A stretch of 37,002 bases of DNA. Source: an uncultured Clostridia bacterium (GTDB taxonomy: Bacteria > Bacillota > Clostridia > Christensenellales > Borkfalkiaceae). This document shows, in pieces, positions 16,800 to 24,579 of the stretch; the stretch's first letter is position 1; the number at the start of each line of letters is the position of its first letter. The notes under the pieces are model-generated. The model was given only the letters and a program-made list of their open reading frames with translations. It ran no database searches and was not told the origin of the DNA. The stretch is taken from assembly GCA_947597925.1 (NCBI GenBank), contig CANQFA010000013.1:1-37002 (forward strand), written 5' to 3'. The translations under genes and the position numbers were made by a program.

Positions 16800-17135
16800 T
16801 CAGTAGCCCAAAAATTCCACGCCTTTTAAGAGGATATCGTTGACGATCTCGTCGTAGAGCGAGTAAAAAATGATCTTTCCGTGGCGATCGGTGCATACCA
16901 TGCCCGCGTCCTTCAGGAATCGGAGCTGGTGGGAGACCGTCGTCTGATTGATCCCGAGCACGCGGGAGATATCGGTGACGCACATCTCCGAGATGGCGAG
17001 CGCGGACAAAATTTTGAGCCGGGTACTGTCCGCAAAGATGGAAAAAAATCGGGTGAGCGATTGCAGGAGCGCCCCTTCGGGGACGTATCCCTCGATGAGC
17101 CCCTGCGTGCGGCGGTCTAAAAGCAACGTTTGCAT
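16800..17135 (-). CDS. ArsR-family transcriptional repressor (111 aa)
   Basis: The start at 17135 follows AAGGAGGAAGAT; a longer frame to 17165 has no ribosome site. The winged helix is clear: FFSIFADSTRLKILSAL, then VTDISRVLGINQTTVSHQLRFLKDAGMV, then the wing DRHGKIIFYSLYDE. Proteins of this family release DNA when they bind a metal ion or another signal. The usual ELCVCD metal site is changed to EMCVTD, so only one Cys is present there and the inducer is unclear. The -10 TATACT at 17161-17156 has an extended TG but no good -35. The gene lies downstream of the copper ATPase on the same strand, but a terminator at 17219 separates them, so it is probably its own unit. No target operator was recognised. 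Confidence 0.85.
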   Translation of the reverse strand: MQTLLLDRRTQGLIEGYVPEGALLQSLTRFFSIFADSTRLKILSALAISEMCVTDISRVLGINQTTVSHQLRFLKDAGMVCTDRHGKIIFYSLYDEIVNDILLKGVEFLGY

Positions 17136-17218
17136 ATCTTCCTCCTTTTTGGGAAAGTATAGCATATGTTTTCACGCGCATATTCCCAAGTGTTGTCGAA
17201 ATTTCCCCAAAGTGCGCG

Positions 17219-17251
17219 AAAACGCCTCCCCCGCATACCGGAGAAGGCGCT
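17219..17251 (-). terminator. Terminator of the copper operon
   Basis: Minus strand: CGCC-TT-CTCC pairs with GGGGGAGGCG around the loop GGTATGC, followed by TTTT. It sits just after the ATPase stop at 17265. Confidence 0.75.
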
Positions 17252-17264
17252 TTCTTTGGGAAAC

Positions 17265-19865
17265 TTACAGCAGCACGGCCTCGTAACCCGCTTCCGTCAC
17301 CGCCGCGGTGAGCGCATTGGGGTCGAGACGCAGCCCGTCTACGACGGCCGTCCCGTGCTCGAGGCTCACCTCCGCTCTCTCCACGCCCGCGACGCCGAGA
17401 AGCGCCTCCGTGACGTGCTTCACGCAGTGCGCGCACATCATTCCCTTGATCTGCAATGTGATTCTCATGGTTTCCACTCCTTTTTGAAGATTTTTTGTTG
17501 CTTGTTCGGCCGTCTCCCCTTCGGAAATGCTCCCTGCGGGATTCCCTGCGGGAAGGGGCTCCTCCTGCCCGCTCTCCTGCCCAATCGGCGGGGTTTGCGG
17601 CGTATCCGAGGGGGGGATCTCGGACATGGTGCCCTCCTTTTTGGTCTTACCGCGGGTGAGGCGAAGCGCGTTCGTCACCACGAAGAGGGAAGAAAGGCTC
17701 ATCGCCGCCGCCGCGATCATGGGGTTTAGGGTGAGGCCCGCCCACGCGAAGGCCCCCGCCGCGAGCGGAATACCCACGCAGTTATAGAAGAAGGCCCAGA
17801 AGAGATTTTGCTTGATGACGCGCATCGTCTTTTTGGCGAGGCGGACGGCCTTGGGCAGCGCGCCGAGGTCTCCCTTGACGAGCACCATGTCCGCGCTCTC
17901 GATGGCGACGTCCGTCCCGTTCCCGATGGCGACGCCGATATCGGCCTCCTTTAAGGCGGGGGCGTCGTTGATGCCGTCCCCCACCATGGCGACGAAAGAA
18001 TCGGCCCGGCGCGCGGTGCGCAGCTCCCGCTTCGCCTGTTCGTGTTGCTCGCGCGTACGGCGCACATATCCGAGTTTTTCCTCGGGAAGGAGCTCGGCGC
18101 ACACGCAGGCATCCCAATCGGGGAAGCCCGCCTCGCGCGCGATGACTTTTGCCACGGCGGCATTGTCCCCCGTGAGCATGATGGGGACGCACCCGAGGGA
18201 ACGCAGCTCCTCCACCGCGGCGCGGCTCCCCGGCTTTAAGGTATCGGCAAGGCCGAACATGGCGAGAACGCGCGCCCCGTCCGAGAGGAAGAGCACCGTC
18301 TTGCCCTCCGAAGTGAGCGCAAGAAACCGCTCGAGCTGTGCCTCGAACTTCACGCCCTTGGTCTGCATGAGCGTCTCGTTGCCGAGAAAATACGTCTTTC
18401 CGCCCACCGTCCCCACGGCGCCCTGCCGCGGGATGTAGGCGACATCCTCCGCTTCATACCCCTCCCCGCAGTAGTCCACAATGCACTCCGCGAGCGGGTG
18501 ATTGAGCTTTTTTTCGATCGCGAAAGCGATTTTTTTGGCCTCCGCGTCGCCGTCGAACCAGACGACCTTGGGCTTGCCCTCGGTGAGCGTCGCCGTCTTG
18601 TCGAGGAAAACTTCACTCACCGTGGCCATCTTCTGGAGGGCCTCGGCGTTCTTATAGAGGATGCCGAGGGAGGCGCCGCGGCCCGTAGCCGCCATGATGG
18701 CGACGGGGGTCGCCAGCCCCAACGCGCAGGGACAGGAGATGACGACGACGCTCACCGCGAAATTGAAGGACCGGGCGACGTCGCGCGTACAAGCAATCCA
18801 GATGACGAAGGTGAAAACGGCGAGGGCGAGCACGGCGGGGACGAACACGGCGGAGATCTTGTCGGCAAGTTTTTGAATGGGCGCCTTGCTCGTGCCTGCT
18901 TCGCGCACCATGCGGATGATGCCGGCGAGCATGGTATCTTCCCCCACCTTCTCGGCGCGGAGCTTCATGTATCCGCTCGAAACGATCGTCGCACTCGAGA
19001 CATGCTCCCCCGCAACGTGCTCTACGGGCAAGCTCTCGCCCGTGATCGCGGAGGCGTCGAGAAAGACATGCCCCTCCTCGATGACGCCGTCTACGGGCAC
19101 GCTCTCGCCCTGTTTTACGACGACGAGGTCCCCGATATCCACCTCGGAGAGCGGGACAAAAACTTCCTTCCCGCCGCGGACGACGGTGACGGTATCGGGG
19201 GCGAGCGCCTTGAGCTTCTCGATCTCGCGGCCCGTGCGCTTCTTGCTCTTGTCCTCCAAAAACTTCCCGAGGGTGACGAGGGTGACGATCATCGCCGCCG
19301 ATTCGAAGAAGAGGTTGCCCATGCCGGTGTGCCCCGTCCCGGCGCCGCCGGTGTGCATCTGAATGAGCACGGCGACGCTGTAAAAATAGGAGGCCGCCGC
19401 CCCGAGCGTGATGAGGGTATCCATATTGGGGACGCGCTTTATGGCCGCGCGCACCCCGCTTATGAAGAATTCGCAGTTTACGGCGAGGATGACCGTCGTG
19501 AGACCGAGCTGGAAGCCGTGGTTCCACCACCCCTCCGGGACGGGTAAGCCGAACATGCCCCCCATGGAAAAGACCATGAGCGGCACGAGCAGCACGGCGG
19601 AAATCAAAAAGCGTACAAGGAGAGGGAGCCGCTTTGCGTTCTTCTGCGGCTGTTTCCCTGCCTCATACGCCTGATACCCGAGCTTCGTGACGGCCGAGAC
19701 GATCTCCGCAGAGGTAAGCACGGATTCGTCGTATTCCACTTCCATGCTCTCGCCCATCAAAGAGACCGCGCAAAACCGCACGCCTTGCAGCCGTTTGACC
19801 GTGCGCTCGATCCCGGCGGCACAAGCTGCACAACTCATGCCGCCCACAGTATAGATTTGTTTCAT
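17265..19865 (-). CDS. copA: CopA-type copper-exporting P1B ATPase with C-terminal CopZ-like domain (866 aa)
   Basis: An inner-membrane ATP-driven exporter of Cu(I). N-terminal HMA domain with GMSCAAC (C12, C15). Then membrane helices, the actuator motif ITGESLPVE, the intramembrane CPC (C378, C380), the phosphorylation site DKTATLTEG (Asp422), the nucleotide-site motif NHPLAE, and MVGDGINDAPAL. The family's almost invariant DKTGT has Ala425 (GCG at 18593-18591) instead of Gly. After the last helices comes a Pro/Glu/Gln-rich linker and a second HMA domain, GMMCAHC (C811, C814), like a fused CopZ chaperone. The start at 19865 follows GAGGCGAGCC, 12 bases after csoR. Two internal ATGs (17627 and 17468) have good ribosome sites, so shorter C-terminal products are possible. 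Confidence 0.93.
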   Translation of the reverse strand: MKQIYTVGGMSCAACAAGIERTVKRLQGVRFCAVSLMGESMEVEYDESVLTSAEIVSAVTKLGYQAYEAGKQPQKNAKRLPLLVRFLISAVLLVPLMVFSMGGMFGLPVPEGWWNHGFQLGLTTVILAVNCEFFISGVRAAIKRVPNMDTLITLGAAASYFYSVAVLIQMHTGGAGTGHTGMGNLFFESAAMIVTLVTLGKFLEDKSKKRTGREIEKLKALAPDTVTVVRGGKEVFVPLSEVDIGDLVVVKQGESVPVDGVIEEGHVFLDASAITGESLPVEHVAGEHVSSATIVSSGYMKLRAEKVGEDTMLAGIIRMVREAGTSKAPIQKLADKISAVFVPAVLALAVFTFVIWIACTRDVARSFNFAVSVVVISCPCALGLATPVAIMAATGRGASLGILYKNAEALQKMATVSEVFLDKTATLTEGKPKVVWFDGDAEAKKIAFAIEKKLNHPLAECIVDYCGEGYEAEDVAYIPRQGAVGTVGGKTYFLGNETLMQTKGVKFEAQLERFLALTSEGKTVLFLSDGARVLAMFGLADTLKPGSRAAVEELRSLGCVPIMLTGDNAAVAKVIAREAGFPDWDACVCAELLPEEKLGYVRRTREQHEQAKRELRTARRADSFVAMVGDGINDAPALKEADIGVAIGNGTDVAIESADMVLVKGDLGALPKAVRLAKKTMRVIKQNLFWAFFYNCVGIPLAAGAFAWAGLTLNPMIAAAAMSLSSLFVVTNALRLTRGKTKKEGTMSEIPPSDTPQTPPIGQESGQEEPLPAGNPAGSISEGETAEQATKNLQKGVETMRITLQIKGMMCAHCVKHVTEALLGVAGVERAEVSLEHGTAVVDGLRLDPNALTAAVTEAGYEAVLL
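17466..17484 (-). promoter_or_regulatory. Internal ribosome site and start for a free CopZ-like domain
   Basis: Minus strand: AAAAAGGAGTGGAAACC then ATG at 17468, in frame with copA. Initiation here would give a 67-residue HMA protein (17265-17468) of exactly the size of CopZ. A similar site, AAAAAGGAGGGCACC-ATG, lies at 17627. Confidence 0.5.
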
Positions 19866-19877
19866 GGCTCGCCTCGA

Positions 19878-20240
19878 TTACTGAAACTTTTTGAAAAAGT
19901 CTACGATCTCGTCGATGGCGCCCGTGTTCCCCTTTTGGATCTCGTCTACAAGACAGGTGTGCATGTGTTCCGCGAGCACGACGGAGGCGAGGCTCCGGAT
20001 CGCATTGTCGATGGCGGAGAGCTGGATGAGGACGTCGTCGCAATAGCGGTCCTCTTCGATCATCCGCTTCACGCCCAACATCTGCCCCGCGATCACATTG
20101 ATCCGCCCGCCGAGCCGCTTCTTATCGGCGTCGCTCCGCGGCGTCTGCCTGCACCGCTTGCCCTCCTCGGGCTGCGCCGGCTCGATCGGCTGGATGTCCT
20201 CCACAAGTTTTCTCGTTCTTCTCTTTTTCTGTTCTGCCAT
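19878..20240 (-). CDS. csoR: CsoR copper-sensing repressor (120 aa)
   Basis: A DUF156/CsoR-family repressor. The three copper ligands are present with correct spacing: Cys67 (RYCDDVLIQL), His92 and Cys96 (EHMHTC), that is C-x24-H-x3-C as in known CsoR proteins. It therefore fits the Cu(I) sensor type rather than the RcnR or FrmR types. The N-terminal 35 residues form a basic, variable extension; the helical core starts at about residue 38 (DKKRLGGRINVIAGQ). It is expressed from the promoter at 20272-20301, which carries its own likely operator, and is followed 12 bases later by copA. Binding of Cu(I) should release it from DNA and switch on csoR-copA. Confidence 0.93.
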   Translation of the reverse strand: MAEQKKRRTRKLVEDIQPIEPAQPEEGKRCRQTPRSDADKKRLGGRINVIAGQMLGVKRMIEEDRYCDDVLIQLSAIDNAIRSLASVVLAEHMHTCLVDEIQKGNTGAIDEIVDFFKKFQ

Positions 20241-20271
20241 TTTTCCGTGCCTCCTTGATTTGTTCGCCTTT

Positions 20272-20301
20272 ATTATATACCGGGTGGGGGGGTGTTGGCA
20301 A
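20272..20301 (-). promoter_or_regulatory. csoR-copA promoter with CsoR operator in the spacer
   Basis: Minus strand: TTGCCA (20301-20296), 18-base spacer, TATAAT (20277-20272). The spacer contains a G-tract pseudo-palindrome, on the plus strand ATACC-GGGT-GGGGGGGTGT (20277-20295), close to the known TACC...GGGGGTA type of CsoR box. Repressor on this site would block both promoter elements. Confidence 0.75.
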
Positions 20302-20494
20302 GTGTTTTTACGAAGTTTTTCAAAAAAATTTTTCGCAAATCTACGAATTCACTATTTTGTGAACCCTCCCCACGGGGGAGAGGCATATCCGCTATAATTT
20401 CGATTTACGTCGAAATAACCAAAAACCCCTCGGATCATGCCGCAAAAGCGCGGTTTTTCCCCTTAATTTGATGAAAATCGAAATAAAAATGCAC
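20302..20494. other. Non-coding gap with small palindromes
   Basis: Part of the 299-base gap between csoR and the rubredoxin gene. Visible elements: a GC hairpin CTCCCC-ac-GGGGGAG near 20366-20380, a palindrome ATTTCGA-TTTACG-TCGAAAT at 20397-20416, and a terminator-like CCGC-aaaagc-GCGG-TTTTT at about 20440-20457 on the plus strand. No ORF is convincing. A small RNA is possible but no good -35 was found. Confidence 0.4.
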
Positions 20495-20518
20495 AAAAAA
20501 GGCGGCCGTATAGCCGCC
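20495..20518 (-). terminator. Terminator of the rubredoxin gene
   Basis: Minus strand: GGCGGC-TATACG-GCCGCC followed by TTTTTT. Confidence 0.88.
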
Positions 20519-20539
20519 GAAGAGCGCAAAGACGCGCGC

Positions 20540-21181
20540 TCACACTTTTTCGAACATCTCCTTCCCCACGCCGCAGATGGGGCACACCCAATCCTCGGGA
20601 AGTTCCTCGAAGGGCACGTCGCCGTCGTATTCATAGCTGCAGATGGTGCACACATAGCGCGGCGTATCGTCCCCCTCCGTGGCGCTTGCGGCATAGGTGG
20701 GCGCGTTGACGCTCGTCTTGCCCTTGAGCACCTCGTGGTAATAGGCATACGTCATCGGCTTATCCTTTTTGAGGTGGTCGCAGTCCGTGACTTCCCCCAA
20801 AAAGACGGTGTGCGTCTCCGTCTCCCACTTGGAGACGACCTTGCAGACCATGTAGGCCACGCCGTCGTCTAAGACGGGGAGTTTGCCGCGGATGGAGTAA
20901 GCCGTCTCCGCAAACTTATCGGTATCGCGCGCGCTCATGAAGCCGAAGCGGCCGATGATCTTGGGATCGGACTTCTCCCCGAGCACCGTGACGGCGAAGT
21001 AGCCCGTCTCCTCGACGCACTTGTGGGTGTAGTTCTTCTTGTTGATGCTCACGGCCACCGTTGCGGGAGCGGACGTGATCTGCATCGCGCTGTTGGCGAC
21101 GCAGCCGACGGGGCGGCCCTCATCCCACGTCGTGCAGACGTAGACGCCATAGGAGAGCTTGAAGAGAGCGGTTTCGTTCAT
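20540..21181 (-). CDS. High-molecular-weight rubredoxin: flavin reductase domain plus rubredoxin (213 aa)
   Basis: The start at 21181 follows GGAAGGAGGATCGT. Residues 1-150 are an FMN-binding flavin reductase domain of the split-barrel type ([42 protein letters not shown]). Residues about 175-213 are a rubredoxin: [12 protein letters not shown] ... [20 protein letters not shown], with four Cys in two CxxC pairs that should hold one iron. In Moorella and other clostridia such proteins carry electrons from NAD(P)H to flavodiiron proteins that reduce oxygen or nitric oxide. The partner flavodiiron protein is not in this window. Single-gene unit with its own terminator. Confidence 0.9.
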   Translation of the reverse strand: MNETALFKLSYGVYVCTTWDEGRPVGCVANSAMQITSAPATVAVSINKKNYTHKCVEETGYFAVTVLGEKSDPKIIGRFGFMSARDTDKFAETAYSIRGKLPVLDDGVAYMVCKVVSKWETETHTVFLGEVTDCDHLKKDKPMTYAYYHEVLKGKTSVNAPTYAASATEGDDTPRYVCTICSYEYDGDVPFEELPEDWVCPICGVGKEMFEKV

Positions 21182-21247
21182 ACGATCCTCCTTCCCGGGG
21201 CTACCCTGCCCCCGGATCTTTTTGCACCGGCCGTGGGGCCATGCAAG

Positions 21248-21273
21248 AAAAAAGGCGGACACCGCCGTCCGCC
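21248..21273 (-). terminator. Terminator of the DUF177-rpmF operon
   Basis: Minus strand: GGCGGAC-GGCGGT-GTCCGCC followed by TTTTTT. Confidence 0.9.
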
Positions 21274-21283
21274 TCTGTGCTTT

Positions 21284-21472
21284 TTACTTCTTCTCCGTTT
21301 CCTGAGCGACGACTTCGGTCCCGTCGTAGAAGCCGCAGTTCTTGCAAACGCGGTGCGCGGCTTTCAGCTCATGGCAATGGGGGCACTCGACAAGCGTGGG
21401 CGCCGCGGCCTTGTAATTTGCAAAGCGCTTCTTCGTCCTGCTCTTGGATTGTTTACTCTTGGGAACTGCCAT
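21284..21472 (-). CDS. rpmF: Ribosomal protein L32 (62 aa)
   Basis: A small basic protein of the large ribosomal subunit. MAVPKSKQSKSRTKKRF is the typical N-terminus, and CPHC ... CKNC gives the zinc-ribbon form with two Cys pairs. It has a short acidic tail (TEVVAQETEKK). The ribosome site AGAGGTAAAATAAA precedes ATG. It follows the DUF177 gene by 25 bases, the standard pairing in Bacillota. Confidence 0.97.
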   Translation of the reverse strand: MAVPKSKQSKSRTKKRFANYKAAAPTLVECPHCHELKAAHRVCKNCGFYDGTEVVAQETEKK

Positions 21473-21497
21473 TTTATTTTACCTCTTTCTCAATTTT

Positions 21498-21908
21498 TCA
21501 ATCTGTTTCCCCGTCCTCTTTTTCGCACGCCGCACACAGAAGCCGCGAAGGAAGCGCGAACAGGAGGGAATCCCGGAGGAGCTCCGTAAGATGTACGGCG
21601 TTTTGATAGCCATACGTCTCTCCGTCTCCCCGAGGCGTCTCGAACAGGCCGTAGACTTCGCCCTCAAAGGTCTCTTCCGCGGGGGAGAGACACCGCGAAC
21701 AATCGCCCTTCAGCGAAAAGACGAGCTTGCCCTTCACCTCCACGGTGCGATCCTCGAAGATGCGGTAGGAGAGGACGGCGTGCACGGGGGAAGAAAATTC
21801 CACAAAGGGGATCTCCAAAAGGCCGGCCTCGGCCTCGTAGGAGAAATCCAAACTCCCTTCCCTCAGATTTTTCGCCCAAAGGCTTCTTACGTCGATCACG
21901 GGAATCAT
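21498..21908 (-). CDS. DUF177 (YceD-type) protein, rRNA-metabolism partner of L32 (136 aa)
   Basis: Recognised from CSRCLSPAEETFEGEV near the middle (the family's C-x-R-C motif), the C-terminal Cys pair LLCAACEKED and its position before rpmF. Homologues in bacteria and plants are linked to 23S rRNA accumulation. The start is set at ATG 21908 (MIPVIDVRSLW); a longer frame to 21947 would start inside the -35 box of its own promoter. There is no Shine-Dalgarno, and the predicted transcript starts only about 4 bases upstream of the ATG, so the message is probably leaderless or nearly so. Confidence 0.88.
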   Translation of the reverse strand: MIPVIDVRSLWAKNLREGSLDFSYEAEAGLLEIPFVEFSSPVHAVLSYRIFEDRTVEVKGKLVFSLKGDCSRCLSPAEETFEGEVYGLFETPRGDGETYGYQNAVHLTELLRDSLLFALPSRLLCAACEKEDGETD

Positions 21909-21918
21909 TGACGTTAAG

Positions 21919-21947
21919 ATTATAGGATATTTCCGCCCGCTTGTCAA
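21919..21947 (-). promoter_or_regulatory. Consensus promoter of DUF177-rpmF, leaderless
   Basis: Minus strand: TTGACA (21947-21942), 17-base spacer, TATAAT (21924-21919), a full consensus. The expected +1 near 21912 lies about 4 bases before the ATG at 21908. Confidence 0.85.
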
Positions 21948-21983
21948 TCGTTTTTGGGCGTTATTTTGGGAATTTGCGAAAAA

Positions 21984-23177
21984 TCAGAGCAGCGCGGCCG
22001 TCTCACGGGCGATGACGAGTTCTTCGTTGGTGGGAATGACGAGGAGCTTGACCTGCGAATCCTCCGCCGAGATCTCGTGGATATTGCCGTCGTTCTTGAA
22101 ATTGTTCTTCGCTTTATCGAGCTTTATCCCGAAGGCCTCGAGCCCTTCGACGACGGCGGCGCGCACGTCGGGCGTGTTTTCCCCGATGCCCGCCGTAAAG
22201 ACGACGCAATCGAGCCCGCCGAGAGCGGCCATGTAGGCGCCGACGTATTTCTTACAGCCGTAGGCGAACATGTCGAGGGCAAGGCGGGCCCTGTCGTTGC
22301 CCGCTTCCTTTGCGGCGGCAAGGTCGCGGAAGTCGGAGGAGACGCCCGAGACGCCCAAGACGCCGCACTTCTTGTTGAGATAGGTGAGGCCCTCCGAAAG
22401 GTCCATGCCCTTCTTGCGGAAGATGAACTCGGCGGCCGCGTAGTCGATGTCGCCGCTGCGCGTCCCCATGGGAACGCCCGCGAGCGGCGTGAAGCCCATC
22501 GAGGTATCGATGCACTTGCCGCCCTTCACCGCGGAGATGGAGGAGCCGTTGCCGAGGTGGCAGGTGACGATCTTCAGGTCCTTGATGTCCCTTCCGAGAT
22601 ACTTCGCCGCCTCGCCCGAGACATACTTGTGCGAGGTGCCGTGTGCGCCGTACCTGCGGACATGGTATGCCTTGTAGTCGTCGTAGTCCACGGCGTACAT
22701 GTAGGCGTAATCGGGCATGGTGGCGTGGAAGGAGGTATCGAACACGAGGGCCATCTTCTTGCCGGGCATCACGGCGCGGCAGGCGTTTACGCCCAAAATG
22801 GCCGCGGGGTTGTGGAGGGGCGCGAGCTCCGCGATCTCCTCCATCGTCTCCATCACCTTGTCATCGACGAGGGTGGTCTTTTTGAAGGCCTCGCCGGAGG
22901 CGACGACGCGATGGCCGACGGCGTCGATCTCGTCCATCGAGGCGATGACGCCCGCCGTTTTATCGACGAGTTCTTTGAGGACGAGAGCGATGGCGACGGT
23001 GTGGTTTTCGAGCTCTTGCTCGACGACGAAGGTCTCTCCGTGCGCCTTGTGGGTGAGCTTGCCGCCGGGGATCCCGATGCGCTCGCACCCGCCCTTGGCG
23101 AGGACTTCCTCCGTCTGCATGTCGATGAGTTGATATTTGAGGGAACTGCTCCCCGCATTGATCACAAGAATTTTCAT
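21984..23177 (-). CDS. ackA: Acetate kinase (397 aa)
   Basis: Cytoplasmic enzyme that transfers the phosphoryl group of acetyl phosphate to ADP, giving acetate and ATP. Family marks: MKILVINAGSSSLKYQL at the start, VFDTSFHATMP, HLGNGSSISAVKGGKCIDTS, MGFTPLAGVPMGTRSGDID, and FTAGIGEN near the C-terminus. The length is normal for the family. The ribosome site GAGGTAAATT precedes ATG. It follows pta on the same strand after a 250-base structured spacer. Together they run the main ATP-yielding acetate branch of fermentation. Confidence 0.97.
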   Translation of the reverse strand: MKILVINAGSSSLKYQLIDMQTEEVLAKGGCERIGIPGGKLTHKAHGETFVVEQELENHTVAIALVLKELVDKTAGVIASMDEIDAVGHRVVASGEAFKKTTLVDDKVMETMEEIAELAPLHNPAAILGVNACRAVMPGKKMALVFDTSFHATMPDYAYMYAVDYDDYKAYHVRRYGAHGTSHKYVSGEAAKYLGRDIKDLKIVTCHLGNGSSISAVKGGKCIDTSMGFTPLAGVPMGTRSGDIDYAAAEFIFRKKGMDLSEGLTYLNKKCGVLGVSGVSSDFRDLAAAKEAGNDRARLALDMFAYGCKKYVGAYMAALGGLDCVVFTAGIGENTPDVRAAVVEGLEAFGIKLDKAKNNFKNDGNIHEISAEDSQVKLLVIPTNEELVIARETAALL

Positions 23178-23427
23178 AATTTACCTCAATGAAGTTTTTG
23201 CATTACGGGTACGCCCCCGAAGGGGCTATGCCGCGGCCTCCGAATGACGACGCGCTCCGCTCCGTTCCCGCTCCTCATACCGAACGAAGCGAAGCGGCGT
23301 GAGTGTATCTTGAAGATCCCGCGGCTTCTTGTCTTTGAGAACAGACAAGGTTGCGGCCGACGGAGCTGTGAGATGTAAAAGTTTACCCCTCACGGAATTT
23401 TCTTGGAACAAGAAATTTCGTGAACTC
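23178..23427 (-). other. Structured pta-ackA spacer, possible RNA element or dispersed repeat
   Basis: This 250-base spacer inside an operon is long and rich in inverted repeats: CACGGAATTTTCTTG pairs imperfectly with CAAGAAATTTCGTG (23391-23422); CTTGTCT with AGACAAG (23328-23349); GCCCC-cgaa-GGGGC near 23211-23225. The GC-rich middle (23235-23300) has GAACGAAGCGAAGCG and GGAGCGGGAACGGAGCGGAG type blocks. It has no convincing ORF. It may be an mRNA processing or stability element, or an inserted intergenic repeat. Confidence 0.5.
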
Positions 23428-24474
23428 TCACTCCGCCTGCAAGGCCGTGATGGCGACGGCGCAGACGATGTCCGCCGATTTGCAGCCGCGGGAGAGATCG
23501 TTGAGGGGCTTGGCAAAACCCTGACAGATGGGCCCGATGGCCTGGAATCCGCCGAGGCGCTCCGCGATCTTATAGCCGATGTTGCCCGCCTGCAGGTCGG
23601 GGAAGATGAGCACGTTGGCGTGGCCCGCCACTTTGGAACCGGGCGCCTTTAAGGCCGCCACTTCGGGAACGAGCGCCGCGTCGAACTGCAATTCGCCGTC
23701 GAGCTCGAGCTCGGGAGCCTTCTCCTTGGCGATCTTCACGGCTTCCTGCACGTTGGTAACGAGGTCGTGCTTGGCGCTTCCCTTCGTGGAGAACGAGAGC
23801 ATGGCGACGCGCGGCGAAAGACCCGCGATCTCCTTGGCGCTCTTGGCCGTCGCGATGGCGCAGTCGGCAAGGCCCTCGGCCGTGTAGGTGGGGTTGAGAC
23901 CGCAGTCGGCAAAGATGAGCATGCCGTCCTCGCAGTATTTGTTGCCGCCCATGGGCGCGACCATGAGGTTGAAGCTCGAGACGGCGGAGACGCCGGGAGC
24001 CGTCTTGATGATCTGAAGGCCGGGGCGAAGGGTGTTGGCCGTAGAATGGCAAGCGCCCGAGACGAGCCCGTCTACATCGCCCGACTTGAGCATGAGCGCG
24101 CCGAAGAAGGTCGCGTCTTTTGCCTGCTCCTTGGCCTGTTCCTCCGTCATGCCCTTGGCCTTTCTCAGTTCATAGAGGAGGGCGGCATACTCTTCGAGCT
24201 TGGGAGACGTTGCGGGTTCCACGATCTCGATGCCCGCAAGGTCCACTTCGGGATTCTTCGCGGCGATCTCTTCGGCGTTGCCGAGAAGGACGATCTTGGC
24301 GATGCCCTCCTTCACGCATGCGGCCGCCGCCTCGACGACGCGCGCATCCTCGCCCTCGCAGAGGACGATCTTCTTCTGTTTCGCCGCCGCCTTCTTTTTG
24401 ATCTCTTCCACGACGGTGCCGCTCTCGGCGATCTTTCTGCCGAGATCTTTGATTGCTTTTACAAATCCAGCCAT
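23428..24474 (-). CDS. pta: Phosphate acetyltransferase (348 aa)
   Basis: Converts acetyl-CoA and phosphate to acetyl phosphate and CoA, feeding AckA. Start at 24474 after GGGAGGAACCT; the longer frame to 24510 has no ribosome site. Typical PTA_PTB family segments: KIVLCEGEDARVVEAA, DGLVSGACHSTANTLRPGLQIIKT, FADCGLNPTYTAEGLADCA, MLSFSTKGSAKHDLV, NVLIFPDLQAGNIGYKIAERLGG and GPICQGFAKPLNDLSRGC. It is the short, single-domain form, with an N-terminal extension of about 25 residues. First gene of the pta-ackA unit; the promoter is at 24551-24579. Confidence 0.96.
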   Translation of the reverse strand: MAGFVKAIKDLGRKIAESGTVVEEIKKKAAAKQKKIVLCEGEDARVVEAAAACVKEGIAKIVLLGNAEEIAAKNPEVDLAGIEIVEPATSPKLEEYAALLYELRKAKGMTEEQAKEQAKDATFFGALMLKSGDVDGLVSGACHSTANTLRPGLQIIKTAPGVSAVSSFNLMVAPMGGNKYCEDGMLIFADCGLNPTYTAEGLADCAIATAKSAKEIAGLSPRVAMLSFSTKGSAKHDLVTNVQEAVKIAKEKAPELELDGELQFDAALVPEVAALKAPGSKVAGHANVLIFPDLQAGNIGYKIAERLGGFQAIGPICQGFAKPLNDLSRGCKSADIVCAVAITALQAE

Positions 24475-24550
24475 AGGTTCCTCCCAAAATCCCTTTTCTT
24501 TTCCCCGCATTTATAGTATAATAGTGATGCGAAGGGAAGTTTTCCCTGTT

Positions 24551-24579
24551 ATTATACACCCTTTTTCGGAAATTGTAAA
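24551..24579 (-). promoter_or_regulatory. Promoter of pta-ackA
   Basis: Minus strand: TTTACA (24579-24574), 17-base spacer, TATAAT (24556-24551). The leader is about 70 bases and holds TTCCC/GGGAA-type inverted elements near 24534-24546. Confidence 0.8.

Noticed and set aside
18498..19547. Plus-strand open frame opposite copA
   Set aside because: The copA frame has all P-type ATPase motifs; this one is a composition effect.
20391..20457. Small RNA gene between TATAAT and a terminator-like hairpin
   Set aside because: No acceptable -35 box and only about 50 bases; kept as a remark in the gap entry.
21954..23192. Plus-strand open frame opposite ackA
   Set aside because: Mirror of acetate kinase, which is unmistakable on the minus strand.
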